Shown: piece after piece, positions 42,092 to 51,803 of the stretch
How positions within the stretch are numbered: position 1 is the first letter of the stretch
How the letters are laid out: each line of letters starts with the position of its first letter
Source of the DNA: CANIGN01 sp041391385
Lineage (GTDB): Bacteria > Bdellovibrionota > UBA2428
DNA: 64,000 nucleotides
Assembly: GCA_041391385.1 (NCBI GenBank)
Contig: JAWKOD010000003.1
Location: forward strand, 434,001-498,000
Reading direction: 5' to 3'
The notes under the pieces: model-generated
The model's input: the letters and a program-made list of their open reading frames with translations, nothing else
Told to the model about the DNA's origin: nothing
Databases searched by the model: none
Program-made: the position numbers and the translations under genes

Positions 42092-42775
42092 TTACTCGTC
42101 TACACCTTTAAACATAACTTTAAGGTAATTACCTGAGTAGTATGCTCCCGCGCCGTGATCACAGCCACCGATTTCAGTTACTTTAATAAGATGATTGATT
42201 CGTTTAAAATCAACTGTGCATCCGTTTTCTAAAGCAATTCTTCCCGATTCTTGATTGCCTTTTCCAGGGTGAACACTCAAACTAAGCTCTTCAAAGCCGT
42301 TACTAAGACCACGTCCTCGAACGACTTCAAAAGTAACAGAATAAATATTCGGTCTTCCAGTTGCAGTAATCGAAAAATTACCCCCCTGTGAATCTGTATA
42401 GTCACCTGCAAGTCCAGGTAAAACGTTATCTCCTGTATAAGCTTTTAGATATTCAACACGTGAAAGTGTAACAAGTGTTAAATTCGAGAGCTTTTCAGGT
42501 AAAGACTCTCCACGGGGTAAATCGCTGTCATTTTCTGGATCACCCCACATAACATTTCGACTCCCAACCCAAGAGCGCTGACTATTTTTTAAATCTTCAA
42601 GCGCCTGTCCGTTGTGAAGTTTTTTCAAAATTTGATATTCAATGTTCAAAAGTCTATCGGATTTCGAGTAGGCACGAGACGCAGCGGCTACAGCCTCGGC
42701 ATCATCCTCAGCTCTCAATACAGGTATACTCAAAAACAATGTGACCATTATTATAAAGGACTTAAATTTATTCAT
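42092..42775 (-). CDS. Exported protein with LprI-like N-terminal domain
   Basis: Start ATG 42775 follows AGGAG at five bases; a GTG two codons earlier would overlap that site. A signal peptide covers about 1-22. Residues about 35-75 (SDRLLNIEYQILKKLHNG, LKNSQRSWVGSRN) follow the LprI / DUF1311 pattern, where a Cys-less variant is seen here. LprI proteins inhibit lysozyme in mycobacteria. The C-terminal about 110 residues are beta-rich and have a Cys pair (GCTVDF, GGCDHG). A role in protecting the wall is inference. Confidence 0.7.
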   Translation of the reverse strand: MNKFKSFIIMVTLFLSIPVLRAEDDAEAVAAASRAYSKSDRLLNIEYQILKKLHNGQALEDLKNSQRSWVGSRNVMWGDPENDSDLPRGESLPEKLSNLTLVTLSRVEYLKAYTGDNVLPGLAGDYTDSQGGNFSITATGRPNIYSVTFEVVRGRGLSNGFEELSLSVHPGKGNQESGRIALENGCTVDFKRINHLIKVTEIGGCDHGAGAYYSGNYLKVMFKGVDE

Positions 42776-42897
42776 ATGCACTCCTATCTGAGACTACTCA
42801 TAGCCCCCGAAACACAGCGCATCAACGAAAGAGAACAGGGCGGTACAACACGGAACGTACCCGCACAACTCCAGATAGGCTGAGAAGGGAAAAATAC

Positions 42898-43374
42898 CTA
42901 ACTGAGTTGTTTTAAAACTACAGTATCGGCTAAGTGGTCGTGTAGGGCTCTGCGATCTTCTTTAAAGAGAACCATCAAGTAACCAACCATAAAGGCCAAT
43001 CCTGAAAGCATTCGACCAAACACATCTCTCAAAAAAGCAGTTTTATAATTAGGACATTCGCCATAAGGCAAATGAATAACCTTTAAGTTAAAAAGACTTT
43101 TCCCAAGAGTCGTGCTGCGTTTTTTATAAAAATACCCAACATACAAAAACACAACAGCAACTCCAACCAATGCTCTAAGAAGCGCAAAAACTGCCTCATA
43201 ATGAGCCATCGGATTTAAAGTCATTTTTGAATATAAAAACTCAGCGACAGAAACCAAAGAAGTAAAAGGCATTCCGAGTGCAAAAATTATCAAAAAATCT
43301 ACAGCATAAGCACCCAAGCGCTCCTTAAAATTAGCGAGGCGGTATGTCGGGTATGCCTCTTGAACATGTATCAT
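42898..43374 (-). CDS. RDD-family membrane protein (short)
   Basis: 158 residues with the RDD pattern (RLGAYAVDFLIIF, TTLGKSLFNLKVI, FLRDVFGRMLSGLAF) and about four membrane helices. RDD proteins are small membrane proteins, a few linked to Na+/H+ exchange. It overlaps the second RDD gene by four bases, so the two form a pair. Confidence 0.82.
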   Translation of the reverse strand: MIHVQEAYPTYRLANFKERLGAYAVDFLIIFALGMPFTSLVSVAEFLYSKMTLNPMAHYEAVFALLRALVGVAVVFLYVGYFYKKRSTTLGKSLFNLKVIHLPYGECPNYKTAFLRDVFGRMLSGLAFMVGYLMVLFKEDRRALHDHLADTVVLKQLS

Positions 43375-44147
43375 GGGGCTCTCCTTTGGGATAAAAGATA
43401 TTCCGCAAGATAGCGAAGCTGATAGTCTCTAGAATCTTCTTGTGTGGGCTCTTGCGCCTGCAAAACTCTTAGAAGAAATTCTGTGTTGTTCTCAACATTC
43501 TCTTCTGGAGCTGCATAAAGAAGAGGAAAAATATTCTTTAGAAAACTATTCGCCTCTTCAAGTGAAGCATCCAAGACCTTGTACTTTTTAGAAGCCAAAT
43601 CAAACTGCGTTTTAGTGAGATACAAGAACCTTTCCGTATCCGCTCGATTTTGAGAAAATACTACGAGTGTATCGCTCGCTAAATCGCCCAGTCTTTGTTT
43701 TTTTCGAGTACAAAGCATGCTTATAAATCCAGGGAGAATAAAAAGCATATCCACATAACAACGAAAAACTTCCCTCAACACGCACTGTTTGAGCGTAAGC
43801 GCCTCTCCATTTGTTGAAACAACCTCAAGCGCAAAAACTTTTTTCCCGGGTGTTTTCCTATATACATGCTCAAAGTAAACAAAATAAACGTGCCAAATAG
43901 CCGCAGACAATAAAATGCAAAAAATAAGTCCTAATACTATGAAAACAACATCCCTAAACTCCATGAGCTGAATCCTAAGAGCTAAGTCATCAGGATCTGT
44001 TGCCCCTAACTTGTAAAACAAGGCAAAAGCTGCACCCGCAAAAATAATATTTATAAAAAAGGAAACAATTGCCATGTCCAAGACAAAGGCTAAAAACCTT
44101 CTCCCCATAGGACAGGGAACAAAGTCGTGACTCGCTATCATATTCAC
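43371..44147 (-). CDS. RDD-family membrane protein with C-terminal helical extension
   Basis: 258 residues. The RDD membrane part (about 15-165) has PMGRRFLAFVLDMAI and TPGKKVFALEVV; the following about 90 residues are hydrophilic and helical (NFLKNIFPLL... AEYLLSQR). It is followed by and overlaps the shorter RDD gene. Roles of both are unknown. Confidence 0.82.
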   Translation of the reverse strand: MNMIASHDFVPCPMGRRFLAFVLDMAIVSFFINIIFAGAAFALFYKLGATDPDDLALRIQLMEFRDVVFIVLGLIFCILLSAAIWHVYFVYFEHVYRKTPGKKVFALEVVSTNGEALTLKQCVLREVFRCYVDMLFILPGFISMLCTRKKQRLGDLASDTLVVFSQNRADTERFLYLTKTQFDLASKKYKVLDASLEEANSFLKNIFPLLYAAPEENVENNTEFLLRVLQAQEPTQEDSRDYQLRYLAEYLLSQRRAP

Positions 44148-44229
44148 AACTAAGATTATAATCCCAATAGCAGAGATTACTACCGTCGAATATTCGAATA
44201 GCCTCGCTTAGCATCATTTAATTTCAATA

Positions 44230-46527
44230 TTATTTGATTTTAAATAATCCCTTAATAAGGTCCTCAGGTTTTTTACCGTCTAGAAGTTTTTGAACGCCTT
44301 TTTTGAGTTCTTTCTCTGCTGTTTTTTTCAATACGCGAGAGCCCATTTTAGTAATTGTGTAATTGATATCAGGTTTTGCAGCATCCATGGGGCCTGACAT
44401 TTTCACTGGGATCTCAATTTTTCCACTATTCCCAATAGCCTCAGGCCACTTTACGACTTGTGGAGAAAGAAAAACATTTCCCGTTAACTCAAGCATGCGA
44501 TCAAAATTTATGGACCCTGCTGCCTTGTACTGCAAATCACCTAAGTTATATTCATCGGGCTCAAATACAATATCGATATCGTTTAAGACAATTTTTCGAC
44601 CTACAAATTTGCTATCAAGTTTTAAAATTTTAAACTTTCCCTTAAGTTTATTCTCCGAAACGTTTCCTTTAAGGTCTGGCTTTTGCGGTAACTGTTTCAT
44701 GAGCGTTGAGACTATTTTAGAAAGCTCAAGACTTGTGTTTCCCTTAACGATGTCGCCTTTAATGCCCCCGCCTAAATTCTTTTCAATTTGTGCTTTTTTT
44801 AACCCTGCTCCTGAAAAACGAGCACTCCCCTTGAGTGTCCCGCTTAACTGCCCCTTCCAAGCGGGTGCATGCGCAGCGATAGCTCGCGCTAAATCTATGT
44901 TTTGAATATTAAGAGCATAGTCATACGTGGGAGCTGCTGGTGTTAGCTTTGAGGAACCCGACATTTTAATTTGTCCGCCATAGCCACTAAAGGAAGCATC
45001 CTTCAGTGTTAGCTTTCTAGAATCATAAGACGAAACGACCTGCACATTTTTTAGAATAGCTCCTTGTAACTTAAGCTCTTTAAAATCTAAATTAAAAGCT
45101 ACCTTAGCCTTATCTAAAATTGGATTCTTAAGCGCCTTCTCAACAGATGGAGCCATTTCGTCCATTGCAGCGTCGAGCGCCTTGCCCGAAGTTGCCCCGC
45201 TCTCAGAAGCACCCTTTCCCGCCTGAGACTCTTTTCCAGAATTCAAGAAAGCTAAATCTAAACTGTTACTTGATAGCGAAAGTTTTACATCGGGAGCCTT
45301 TGCTCCGCGTGCATTCATCCGCAGCCTCAAGTCGCTTTTTCCAATCAATAAATCAGCTGGATCAATCGCAATAATAGGATCTTCTAAGGTACCATCTACC
45401 TTTATCCTTACCTTAATTTGATTAATAGGAAGACCGTGTTTAGGAGTTTTTCCTTTTAAATCATCTGCTTTAAACTCAATATCGAGAGCTGGGTTTTTAA
45501 TTGCTCCCTTTGCTTTTGCATAAAAGGAAACCTTACCCTGTAAGTTATAATCGTTAAGCAAGGGGCTCAACGCTGCAATATCGGCTAGCTCAGAACTCTT
45601 ATTTTCAAGATTAAAATCAATCGTGCCCGCTTCAGTTCCTACGCCACTTGCACCTACCTTGCCCGCCAACTTAAAACTCGCAAGCTCAAGATTCATTTCA
45701 GTCACTTCAATGTCTGTCGTTGAAGACTTGTTGTATTTACCTTTAAAATTAAATTTAAAAGGAATATTTTCAGCTTTGTTAAAAGAAGCTCCAACTTTCA
45801 TCAGCATAGAAGAAAAATCTCCTACAACATCAAACTCAGCTCCAATGTCTTCACCCAATTTAGAAGTTATGACCTCACCTGAAAACTCAAGAGGCCCCTT
45901 AAACTCTCCAGACTCACCTATGTAATCTACGTTTGATACAATTTTCACATCCACCGGGGAATTAAGTCCTAGGTTTTTTAAAAGAAGCTCATCAACAAGT
46001 ACTGTGGCATTTTCTTTTTCACTCTGAAGCACAAGCTTAGCGTTTGTCATTTTCAAAGTAAGAGTAGCGGCCTCGAATTTTGCTTTGTACAAAAGAAGAT
46101 GTCGCGCCATCTTTTGATTCCTCAGCCATAGTCTCCTCTTGCTGCTTAGGTGACATTAAAGATTCAAAATTAAATTTGCCATTCTTTCTTACAACGTGCA
46201 CTTCTGGCTCAACTAACTCGACAGTTGCCGAAGGTGCTACAAAAATTCCATAAAGCGGAATCGACACACTTAAAGCAGATCCTTTAATGATTTTATTTTT
46301 AAAAGCCGTATCTTTAGGGGTTATCTCCACCGAACTCGTCTTAATTTTAATTGTTGGAACAAGTCCTAAGCTCAACTCACCTAGTTTAACTGTTGAGTTG
46401 ATGGCCTCGCCTAACTTCGTTTCAATTTCAGGGCGAAATTTATCTACGTTTATAAAAAATGGAAGAATAAGTAAAATCGCTACAAAAATACCAAAACTAT
46501 ACCCGCTACCTTTAGAACTCGTTTCAT
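44230..46527 (-). pseudogene. AsmA-family gene broken by two single-base frameshifts
   Basis: Read from ATG 46527: a membrane anchor (MKRVLKVAGIVLV) runs into TAG after 15 codons, but adding one T to the T5 run at 46484-46488 (A run on the plus strand) restores VAILLILPFFINVDKF, the usual AsmA start. The next reading frame covers 46375-46037 and ends in a stop; deleting one A from the run at 46078-46081 joins it to the 626-residue ORF (KFEAATLTLKMTNAKL). The C-terminal AsmA domain (LSGTLKGSARFSGAGLKKAQ) is intact. The corrected protein is about 765 residues. Both changes are in short homopolymers, so sequencing error, true pseudogenisation or slippage are all possible. Confidence 0.75.
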
Positions 46528-46569
46528 AGGCCTAAATTTAGCAGGCCTTTGAAAAAGTGCCTAGCTTCT

Positions 46570-46923
46570 TTATCCCGGGGGCCAAGAAAGAGGACGACCA
46601 CCTAGAACATGAATGTGGAGGTGAAATACCGTTTGTCCTGCCAATTCTCCGTTATTAATGACCACTCGGAATCCTTCTTCATCGAGCCCAAATTGCTTTG
46701 CCATTTTTTGACTCACTAAAAGTAAATGTCCCAAAAGCTCTTTATCTTCTGATTGAGCATCACTGAGTTTGGGAATTACTTTTCTTGGAATAACAAGGAA
46801 ATGTTGAGGTGCTTGAGGGCGAATATCACGAATAACAAAACAATTCTCATCTTCATAAAGAATTTCTGCGGGAATTTCTTTATCTGCAATTTTTTCAAAA
46901 AGTGTCTTAGTCGTGTCCGCCAT
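46570..46923 (-). CDS. HIT-family nucleotide hydrolase (HinT-like)
   Basis: Start ATG 46923 follows AAGGAG; a TTG two codons earlier is unlikely. 117 residues with the His triad HLHIHVLGG near the C-terminus and IPRKVIPKLSDA. HinT enzymes hydrolyse AMP-lysine and related adenylates. It lies 12 bases downstream of leuS on the same strand, so it is probably in the leuS transcript, a sensible pairing because HinT can act on aminoacyl-adenylates. Confidence 0.92.
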   Translation of the reverse strand: MADTTKTLFEKIADKEIPAEILYEDENCFVIRDIRPQAPQHFLVIPRKVIPKLSDAQSEDKELLGHLLLVSQKMAKQFGLDEEGFRVVINNGELAGQTVFHLHIHVLGGRPLSWPPG

Positions 46924-46935
46924 TCTCAAGTCTCC

Positions 46936-49371
46936 TTAAACAACAATGTTTACTAATTTATTAGGAACAACAATTATTTTCTTAGGCTCTTTATCAAACA
47001 TTTTTCCTGAAGCTGCCTTGAGAGCGAGTTCTTTTAACTCGGCTTCGGGCATATTTCGAGCAACCGTGAGTCTTTCGCGCAATTTTCCATTTACCTGCAC
47101 AACAACCAACACCTCATCGAGCTCTACGCACTTAGGATCAAATGTGGGCCAAGGCTCTTTTGTAAGTGACTCGTTATTTCCTAACTTCGCCCAAACATCT
47201 TCGCAAATATGCGGAGCCAGTGGTGCCATCAACAATGTGAGTCTTGAAAGAAAGCTCTTTGGCAATTGAGAAGGTGACTTCTCCTGGACTTCATTCAAGC
47301 AAATCATAAGAGCAGAAATTGCCGTGTTAAAAGAAAGGCGCTCATAATCCTCAGTAATTTGTTTAATTGTTTTATGAAGAATATGACGAAGACTAAAGTC
47401 CCATTTTTCTTCTGGAAGATCTACAATATTCTTACTCAATGCTCCCGTTTCAACATCAACAGCAAGCTTCCAAAATTTATTGAGAAAACGAAAAACTCCT
47501 TCAATGTTGGCCGTTTGCCACGGCTTACTCTTTTCAATTGGTCCTAAGAACATTTCAAAAAGTCTAAAGGTGTCAGAACCATAGTCAGCAATAATTTTAT
47601 CGGGGTTCACTACATTGCCACGGCTTTTACTCATTTTCTCGCCGTCTTCGCCCTGCATAAGTCCTTGATGCACTAGTTTTTGAAAGGGTTCATCAGAACT
47701 TAAGTAACCCAAATCAAAAAGAACCTTTTGCCAAAAGCGAGAATAGAGAAGATGCCCCACGGCATGCTCAGCCCCACCCATGTAAAAATCCACTGGTCCC
47801 CAGTATTCCTGAGCTTCTTTAGAAACAAAGGCCTCAGTGTTCTGCGGATCCATATACCGAAGCCAATACCAGCTTGAGCCCGCACTTCCAGGCATCGTGT
47901 TTGTTTCGCGCAACTTTTTATCGCTATACTTGACCCACTCAGTAACAGCAGCCAAAGGCGACTCTCCAGTACCTGTGGGCTGGTAGCTCTCCACCTTAGG
48001 AAGAGTCACTGGAAGCTCAGAATCAGGAAGAACCTCAAAGTCCATAGGGTTTTCAGGATTCAAAACAACAGGTATAGGCTCACCCCAGTAGCGTTGCCTA
48101 GAAAAGACCCAATCGCGAAGCTTGTAGGTAATTTTTTTTTCGCCGATATTTTTTGCAGCCAAGAATTCAATAATTTTTTCGCCCGCTTCTTTGTAAGCTA
48201 AGCCATTCACCTGAAGCCCCTCAACGTCAGACGCTATATTCTTTCCATCTGCATCAATAACCTCAACAATGGGAAGAGAGTATGTTTCTGCAAACTCCTT
48301 ATCTCTTTCATCATGCGCAGGTACTGCCATAATGGCTCCTGTGCCGTAATTTATAAGAACATAATCAGCTACCCAAACAGGCACATCTTTCCCTGTTACG
48401 GGATGAGTGCAATATCCTCCCGTAAAAACACCTGTCTTGTTTTTTGCGAGATCAGTTCTTTGTAAATCACTTTTTTTTGAAGCAGCCTCGATGTATTTTT
48501 TAACTTCTTCTTTTTGAGCATCACTTGTGAGCATGTCCACGAGTGGATGCTCCGGAGCAACCACCATAAAAGTTACGCCCATCAGTGTGTCTGGGCGTGT
48601 CGTGAAGATTTCTAAGTTTTTAGTGGCATCACTTTTAAGTGCAAATTTAATTTGAGCTCCAACGCTTTTGCCAATCCAGTTACGTTGAAGTTCTTTTGTG
48701 CTTTCTGGCCAATCAACTTTATCGAGATCATTTAGAAGTCTCTCAGCATAGGCTGTAATGCACATCATCCATTGGCGCATTGGACGCCGAATAACAGGAT
48801 GACCACCGCGTTCAGACTTCCCATCAATTACCTCATCATTAGCCAACACCGTTCCCAGAGCAGGACACCAGTTCACAGCAACTTCGTCTTGGTATGCCAA
48901 ACCCTTTTCAATAAGCTTTTTAAAAATCCACTGCGTCCATTTGTAGTAGCTAGGATCCGTTGTATTAATTTCGCGGCTCCAATCATAACTCAGTCCAATG
49001 GAACGCAATTGTTTTTTATAAGTCTCAATATTTTTTTTTGTCGTTATCTCAGGATGAATGCCTTTTTGAATCGCATATTGTTCAGCAGGTAAGCCAAAGG
49101 CGTCCCAACCCATGGGATGCAAAACGTTAAAACCCTGCATGCGCTTGTAGCGACTCAAAACATCTGTGGCGATGTAGCCAAGTGGGTGGCCCACATGTAA
49201 GCCCTCTCCTGAGGGATAGGGAAACATGTCCAAAATATAGAATTTCTTGTCGGGCAAGGAGGGTGCACCAGGCTGAAGTGCCTTAAAACACTCGTTTTTT
49301 TCCCAATAGCTTTGCCATTTTTCCTCGGCTTCTTTCCACTGACCCAGAACAACTGTGCGCTCATCAACCAT
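46936..49371 (-). CDS. leuS: Leucyl-tRNA synthetase
   Basis: 811 residues. Class I motifs HIGH-like PYPSGEGLHVGHPLGY and KMSKS (GEKMSKSRGNVV), a CP1 editing domain about 225-415 (TTRPDTLMGVTF), and an anticodon-binding end. Charges tRNA-Leu. It is upstream of the HIT gene. A copy of the dispersed repeat lies immediately 5' of its start. Confidence 0.97.
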   Translation of the reverse strand: MVDERTVVLGQWKEAEEKWQSYWEKNECFKALQPGAPSLPDKKFYILDMFPYPSGEGLHVGHPLGYIATDVLSRYKRMQGFNVLHPMGWDAFGLPAEQYAIQKGIHPEITTKKNIETYKKQLRSIGLSYDWSREINTTDPSYYKWTQWIFKKLIEKGLAYQDEVAVNWCPALGTVLANDEVIDGKSERGGHPVIRRPMRQWMMCITAYAERLLNDLDKVDWPESTKELQRNWIGKSVGAQIKFALKSDATKNLEIFTTRPDTLMGVTFMVVAPEHPLVDMLTSDAQKEEVKKYIEAASKKSDLQRTDLAKNKTGVFTGGYCTHPVTGKDVPVWVADYVLINYGTGAIMAVPAHDERDKEFAETYSLPIVEVIDADGKNIASDVEGLQVNGLAYKEAGEKIIEFLAAKNIGEKKITYKLRDWVFSRQRYWGEPIPVVLNPENPMDFEVLPDSELPVTLPKVESYQPTGTGESPLAAVTEWVKYSDKKLRETNTMPGSAGSSWYWLRYMDPQNTEAFVSKEAQEYWGPVDFYMGGAEHAVGHLLYSRFWQKVLFDLGYLSSDEPFQKLVHQGLMQGEDGEKMSKSRGNVVNPDKIIADYGSDTFRLFEMFLGPIEKSKPWQTANIEGVFRFLNKFWKLAVDVETGALSKNIVDLPEEKWDFSLRHILHKTIKQITEDYERLSFNTAISALMICLNEVQEKSPSQLPKSFLSRLTLLMAPLAPHICEDVWAKLGNNESLTKEPWPTFDPKCVELDEVLVVVQVNGKLRERLTVARNMPEAELKELALKAASGKMFDKEPKKIIVVPNKLVNIVV

Positions 49372-49392
49372 AGGGCCAAGCCTAGCGCATTT

Positions 49393-49476
49393 GCAAAAAG
49401 GTACCTAGTTACTTTTTACGCGTACCCCGCACCTTTTTTGCGCTTAATCATATCCAAATCTAACTAGGTAGCTTTT
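49393..49476 (+). repeat. Dispersed repeat, left copy, with an internal inverted repeat
   Basis: The core AAAAAGGTACCTAGTTAC at 49395 is followed by a CCCCGCACCTTTTTTGCGC unit, then TAACTAGGTAGCTTTT at 49461. The 49396-49411 arm pairs with 49461-49476 at 15 of 16 positions. The same pieces in reverse orientation occur at 53997-54064. Confidence 0.75.
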
Positions 49477-49499
49477 GGGAATTCTGTTATGAAATTTAG

Positions 49500-50816
49500 G
49501 TGGCTAAAAACACTCCCCTTGCCGAAAGGCTACGCCCACACACGCTCTCTGAGTTCGTAGGGCAAAAGCACCTCCTAGACGAAGGCCGTTTTTTAAATAC
49601 TCTGATCCAATCCAAAAGTGCGCTCCCCTCCCTTATTCTTTGGGGCCCTCCTGGATGCGGAAAAACCACACTCGCTCGCCTTCTTGCTAAAGAGTTCGAC
49701 CTTGAGCTCATCGCACTCAACGCCGTATCCGATGGCGTAAAGGAACTTCGCCAAGTATTTGATCAATCAAAACACAGCCTGCGGCCCATTCTTCTTTTTG
49801 TAGACGAAATCCACCGCTTTAAAAGCTCACAGCAAGACGCCCTACTCGGTGCTGTCGAAGCGGGACACGTAATCTTCGTAGGAGCTACAACCGAGAATCC
49901 AAGTTTTTACATCAACCGTGCTCTTGTAAGTCGATTGCGTGTGCTGCAACTCAAAGCCCTTGAAGAAGCAGACTTTGAAGAAATTATTATGCGCGCCCTT
50001 ACAGATAACGAACTCGGGCTTGGAAAGTATTTCGTAGCTATTGGAGACCAAGTTAAAAAAAGTCTTATTAGCACCGCTGGTGGCGACGCACGCTCACTCC
50101 TCAACGTGCTTGAGCAAGCAGTCATTCGCTCCGCACAACGTGGAGATAAAATTCTTCAACAAGAAGATATCGATGAGGCTCAACAATATACAACCAGCCA
50201 CTACGATCGAAGTGGCGACAACCACTACGACTTTGTCTCGGCTCTTCACAAGTCTATTCGCAATTCAAATCCAGACGCCGCACTTTACTACCTTGCTCGA
50301 ATGCTTGATGGAGGAGAAGATCCTTTGTTTATCATTCGTCGCCTCATTAGAGCCGCCGCAGAAGATATTGGCCTCGCCGACCCGCAAGCGCTCTCTTTTG
50401 CCGTAACCGCCAAGGAAGCCGTAGAGCATTTGGGTGTACCCGAGTGCGACGTTATTCTTGCACAAGTTACAATTTACTTAGCCACAGCTCCCAAATCCAA
50501 CAGCGTGTACGAAGCCATGAGTGCTGCTAAAAAATTAGCTAAAAACTTTCCAGCACTCCCAGTTCCCATGCACCTTAGGAATGCCGTCACAGAACTCATG
50601 ACAAACGTAGGTTATGGAAGCGGCTATTCCTATGACCATACGTGGCCTGAAAAGGTAAGCCCCATGGATTCAATGCCAACTGAGCTTAAGGGAGTTAAGC
50701 TTTATCACCCCAGCGAATGGGCCTTTGAAAAAGAAGTCAAAAAGCGCATCGAGTTTTTTGAAAAAGCACGCCTTCGTGCAAGAAACAAAAATTCTGAAAA
50801 AGACGGTTTATTATAG
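49500..50816 (+). CDS. rarA: Replication-associated recombination protein A (RarA/MgsA)
   Basis: 438-residue AAA+ ATPase. Start GTG 49500. Starts with LAERLRPHTLSEFVGQKHLL, Walker A GPPGCGKTT, Walker B LLFVDEIHRF, sensor motif GATTENPSF and the tetramerisation tail LRNAVTELMTNVGYG. It acts at stalled forks. It stands alone on the plus strand between minus-strand operons, and its end overlaps the GDPD gene by six bases. Confidence 0.95.
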   Translation: MAKNTPLAERLRPHTLSEFVGQKHLLDEGRFLNTLIQSKSALPSLILWGPPGCGKTTLARLLAKEFDLELIALNAVSDGVKELRQVFDQSKHSLRPILLFVDEIHRFKSSQQDALLGAVEAGHVIFVGATTENPSFYINRALVSRLRVLQLKALEEADFEEIIMRALTDNELGLGKYFVAIGDQVKKSLISTAGGDARSLLNVLEQAVIRSAQRGDKILQQEDIDEAQQYTTSHYDRSGDNHYDFVSALHKSIRNSNPDAALYYLARMLDGGEDPLFIIRRLIRAAAEDIGLADPQALSFAVTAKEAVEHLGVPECDVILAQVTIYLATAPKSNSVYEAMSAAKKLAKNFPALPVPMHLRNAVTELMTNVGYGSGYSYDHTWPEKVSPMDSMPTELKGVKLYHPSEWAFEKEVKKRIEFFEKARLRARNKNSEKDGLL

Positions 50817-51728
50817 TTTAAGCAAATCTTGAACAAGTGGCCCCGGGTCGTCAGTAATAATTCCGTCTACACCCATTCGAGCAAAATGGCGCCAGTCTCT
50901 TTTTTTATTGATTGTCCAAACTAAAACTTTTCTACCGAGTGCATGCGCTTCCGAAACCAACGCCTTAGAACACACGTGTCCGTTAGGCGAAATATAATCT
51001 GCCTGTGTTTTTATAAGTAACTCCCTCACAGCTTCGCTTGAGCTGAGACTTGAATCTAAACTCTCTACAAGCGCAGAAGTTTTTAAGCTTGGCCATTTAG
51101 CTTTTGCATAAATAATCGTTCTAAAATCAAAAGATTGCAGAATAACTCTTCTTGGATCAAAACCTTCATCGAGTATAAGCTTGGCGACCAAGTCGACAAA
51201 GGCCTCCGGCCCTAGAGTTGAAGCTGGATTTTCAGGGTCTGTTTTTGTTTCAATGTTAATTTTGACTTTTTTAGATCTCGGATCAGTGCTCTTTTTCAAA
51301 AACACTAAAAGCTCACGAAATGAAAGTATTTTTGCTCCAGGAACTAACGCTTGAAAGGGAAACAAGGGATTTAATATAGATCCACAATCATAGCTTTTAA
51401 TCTCACTTAACCTTAAATCGTGAATAAGCGGTTTTCGTAGCTGCGAAAGCCCTGGCTTTCTAGAAAAACACAAATCCGTGTTTACTGTTAAATCGTGATT
51501 TAAAACAAGCTCTCCATCCTTTGTTACTCCCAGGTCCATTTCAAGTGCTGTCACTCCTGACTCAATTGCAAACTGAAAAGCCTGAAGAGTGTTTTCTGGT
51601 CTTCTTGCTCGCGCTCCCCTGTGACCGTGAACTTCAAAAGTTGATGCTACATTTGGAGCCATAGCCAACAAATCTGGTACAAAAATATGCGAAAGGATCA
51701 GGAAAACCAGTAAGGATAGTCGAAACAT
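50811..51728 (-). CDS. Exported glycerophosphodiester phosphodiesterase (GDPD)
   Basis: A signal peptide (1-22) precedes the GDPD fold. The active site is seen in HGHRGARARRPENT with His and Arg, ALEMDLGVTKDGELVLNHD with Glu, Asp and the second His. GIITDDPG is the C-terminal barrel motif. It hydrolyses glycerophosphodiesters from phospholipids to glycerol-3-phosphate and an alcohol, here in the periplasm. Confidence 0.93.
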   Translation of the reverse strand: MFRLSLLVFLILSHIFVPDLLAMAPNVASTFEVHGHRGARARRPENTLQAFQFAIESGVTALEMDLGVTKDGELVLNHDLTVNTDLCFSRKPGLSQLRKPLIHDLRLSEIKSYDCGSILNPLFPFQALVPGAKILSFRELLVFLKKSTDPRSKKVKINIETKTDPENPASTLGPEAFVDLVAKLILDEGFDPRRVILQSFDFRTIIYAKAKWPSLKTSALVESLDSSLSSSEAVRELLIKTQADYISPNGHVCSKALVSEAHALGRKVLVWTINKKRDWRHFARMGVDGIITDDPGPLVQDLLKL

Positions 51729-51803
51729 TGCGGTGAAGATAAATTTGCTTCAAACAAAAGTCTATATAATTTTAGCTAACGGAACCTCGAAACACAGTCT
51801 TAA

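Noticed and set aside
44186..44197. TCGAATATTCGA palindrome upstream of the RDD genes
   Set aside because: Twelve-base AT-rich palindrome with no second copy or associated promoter; chance is likely.
44363..44905. 180-residue plus-strand ORF inside the AsmA gene
   Set aside because: Antisense of an intact AsmA coding region; no start signal or recognisable motif.
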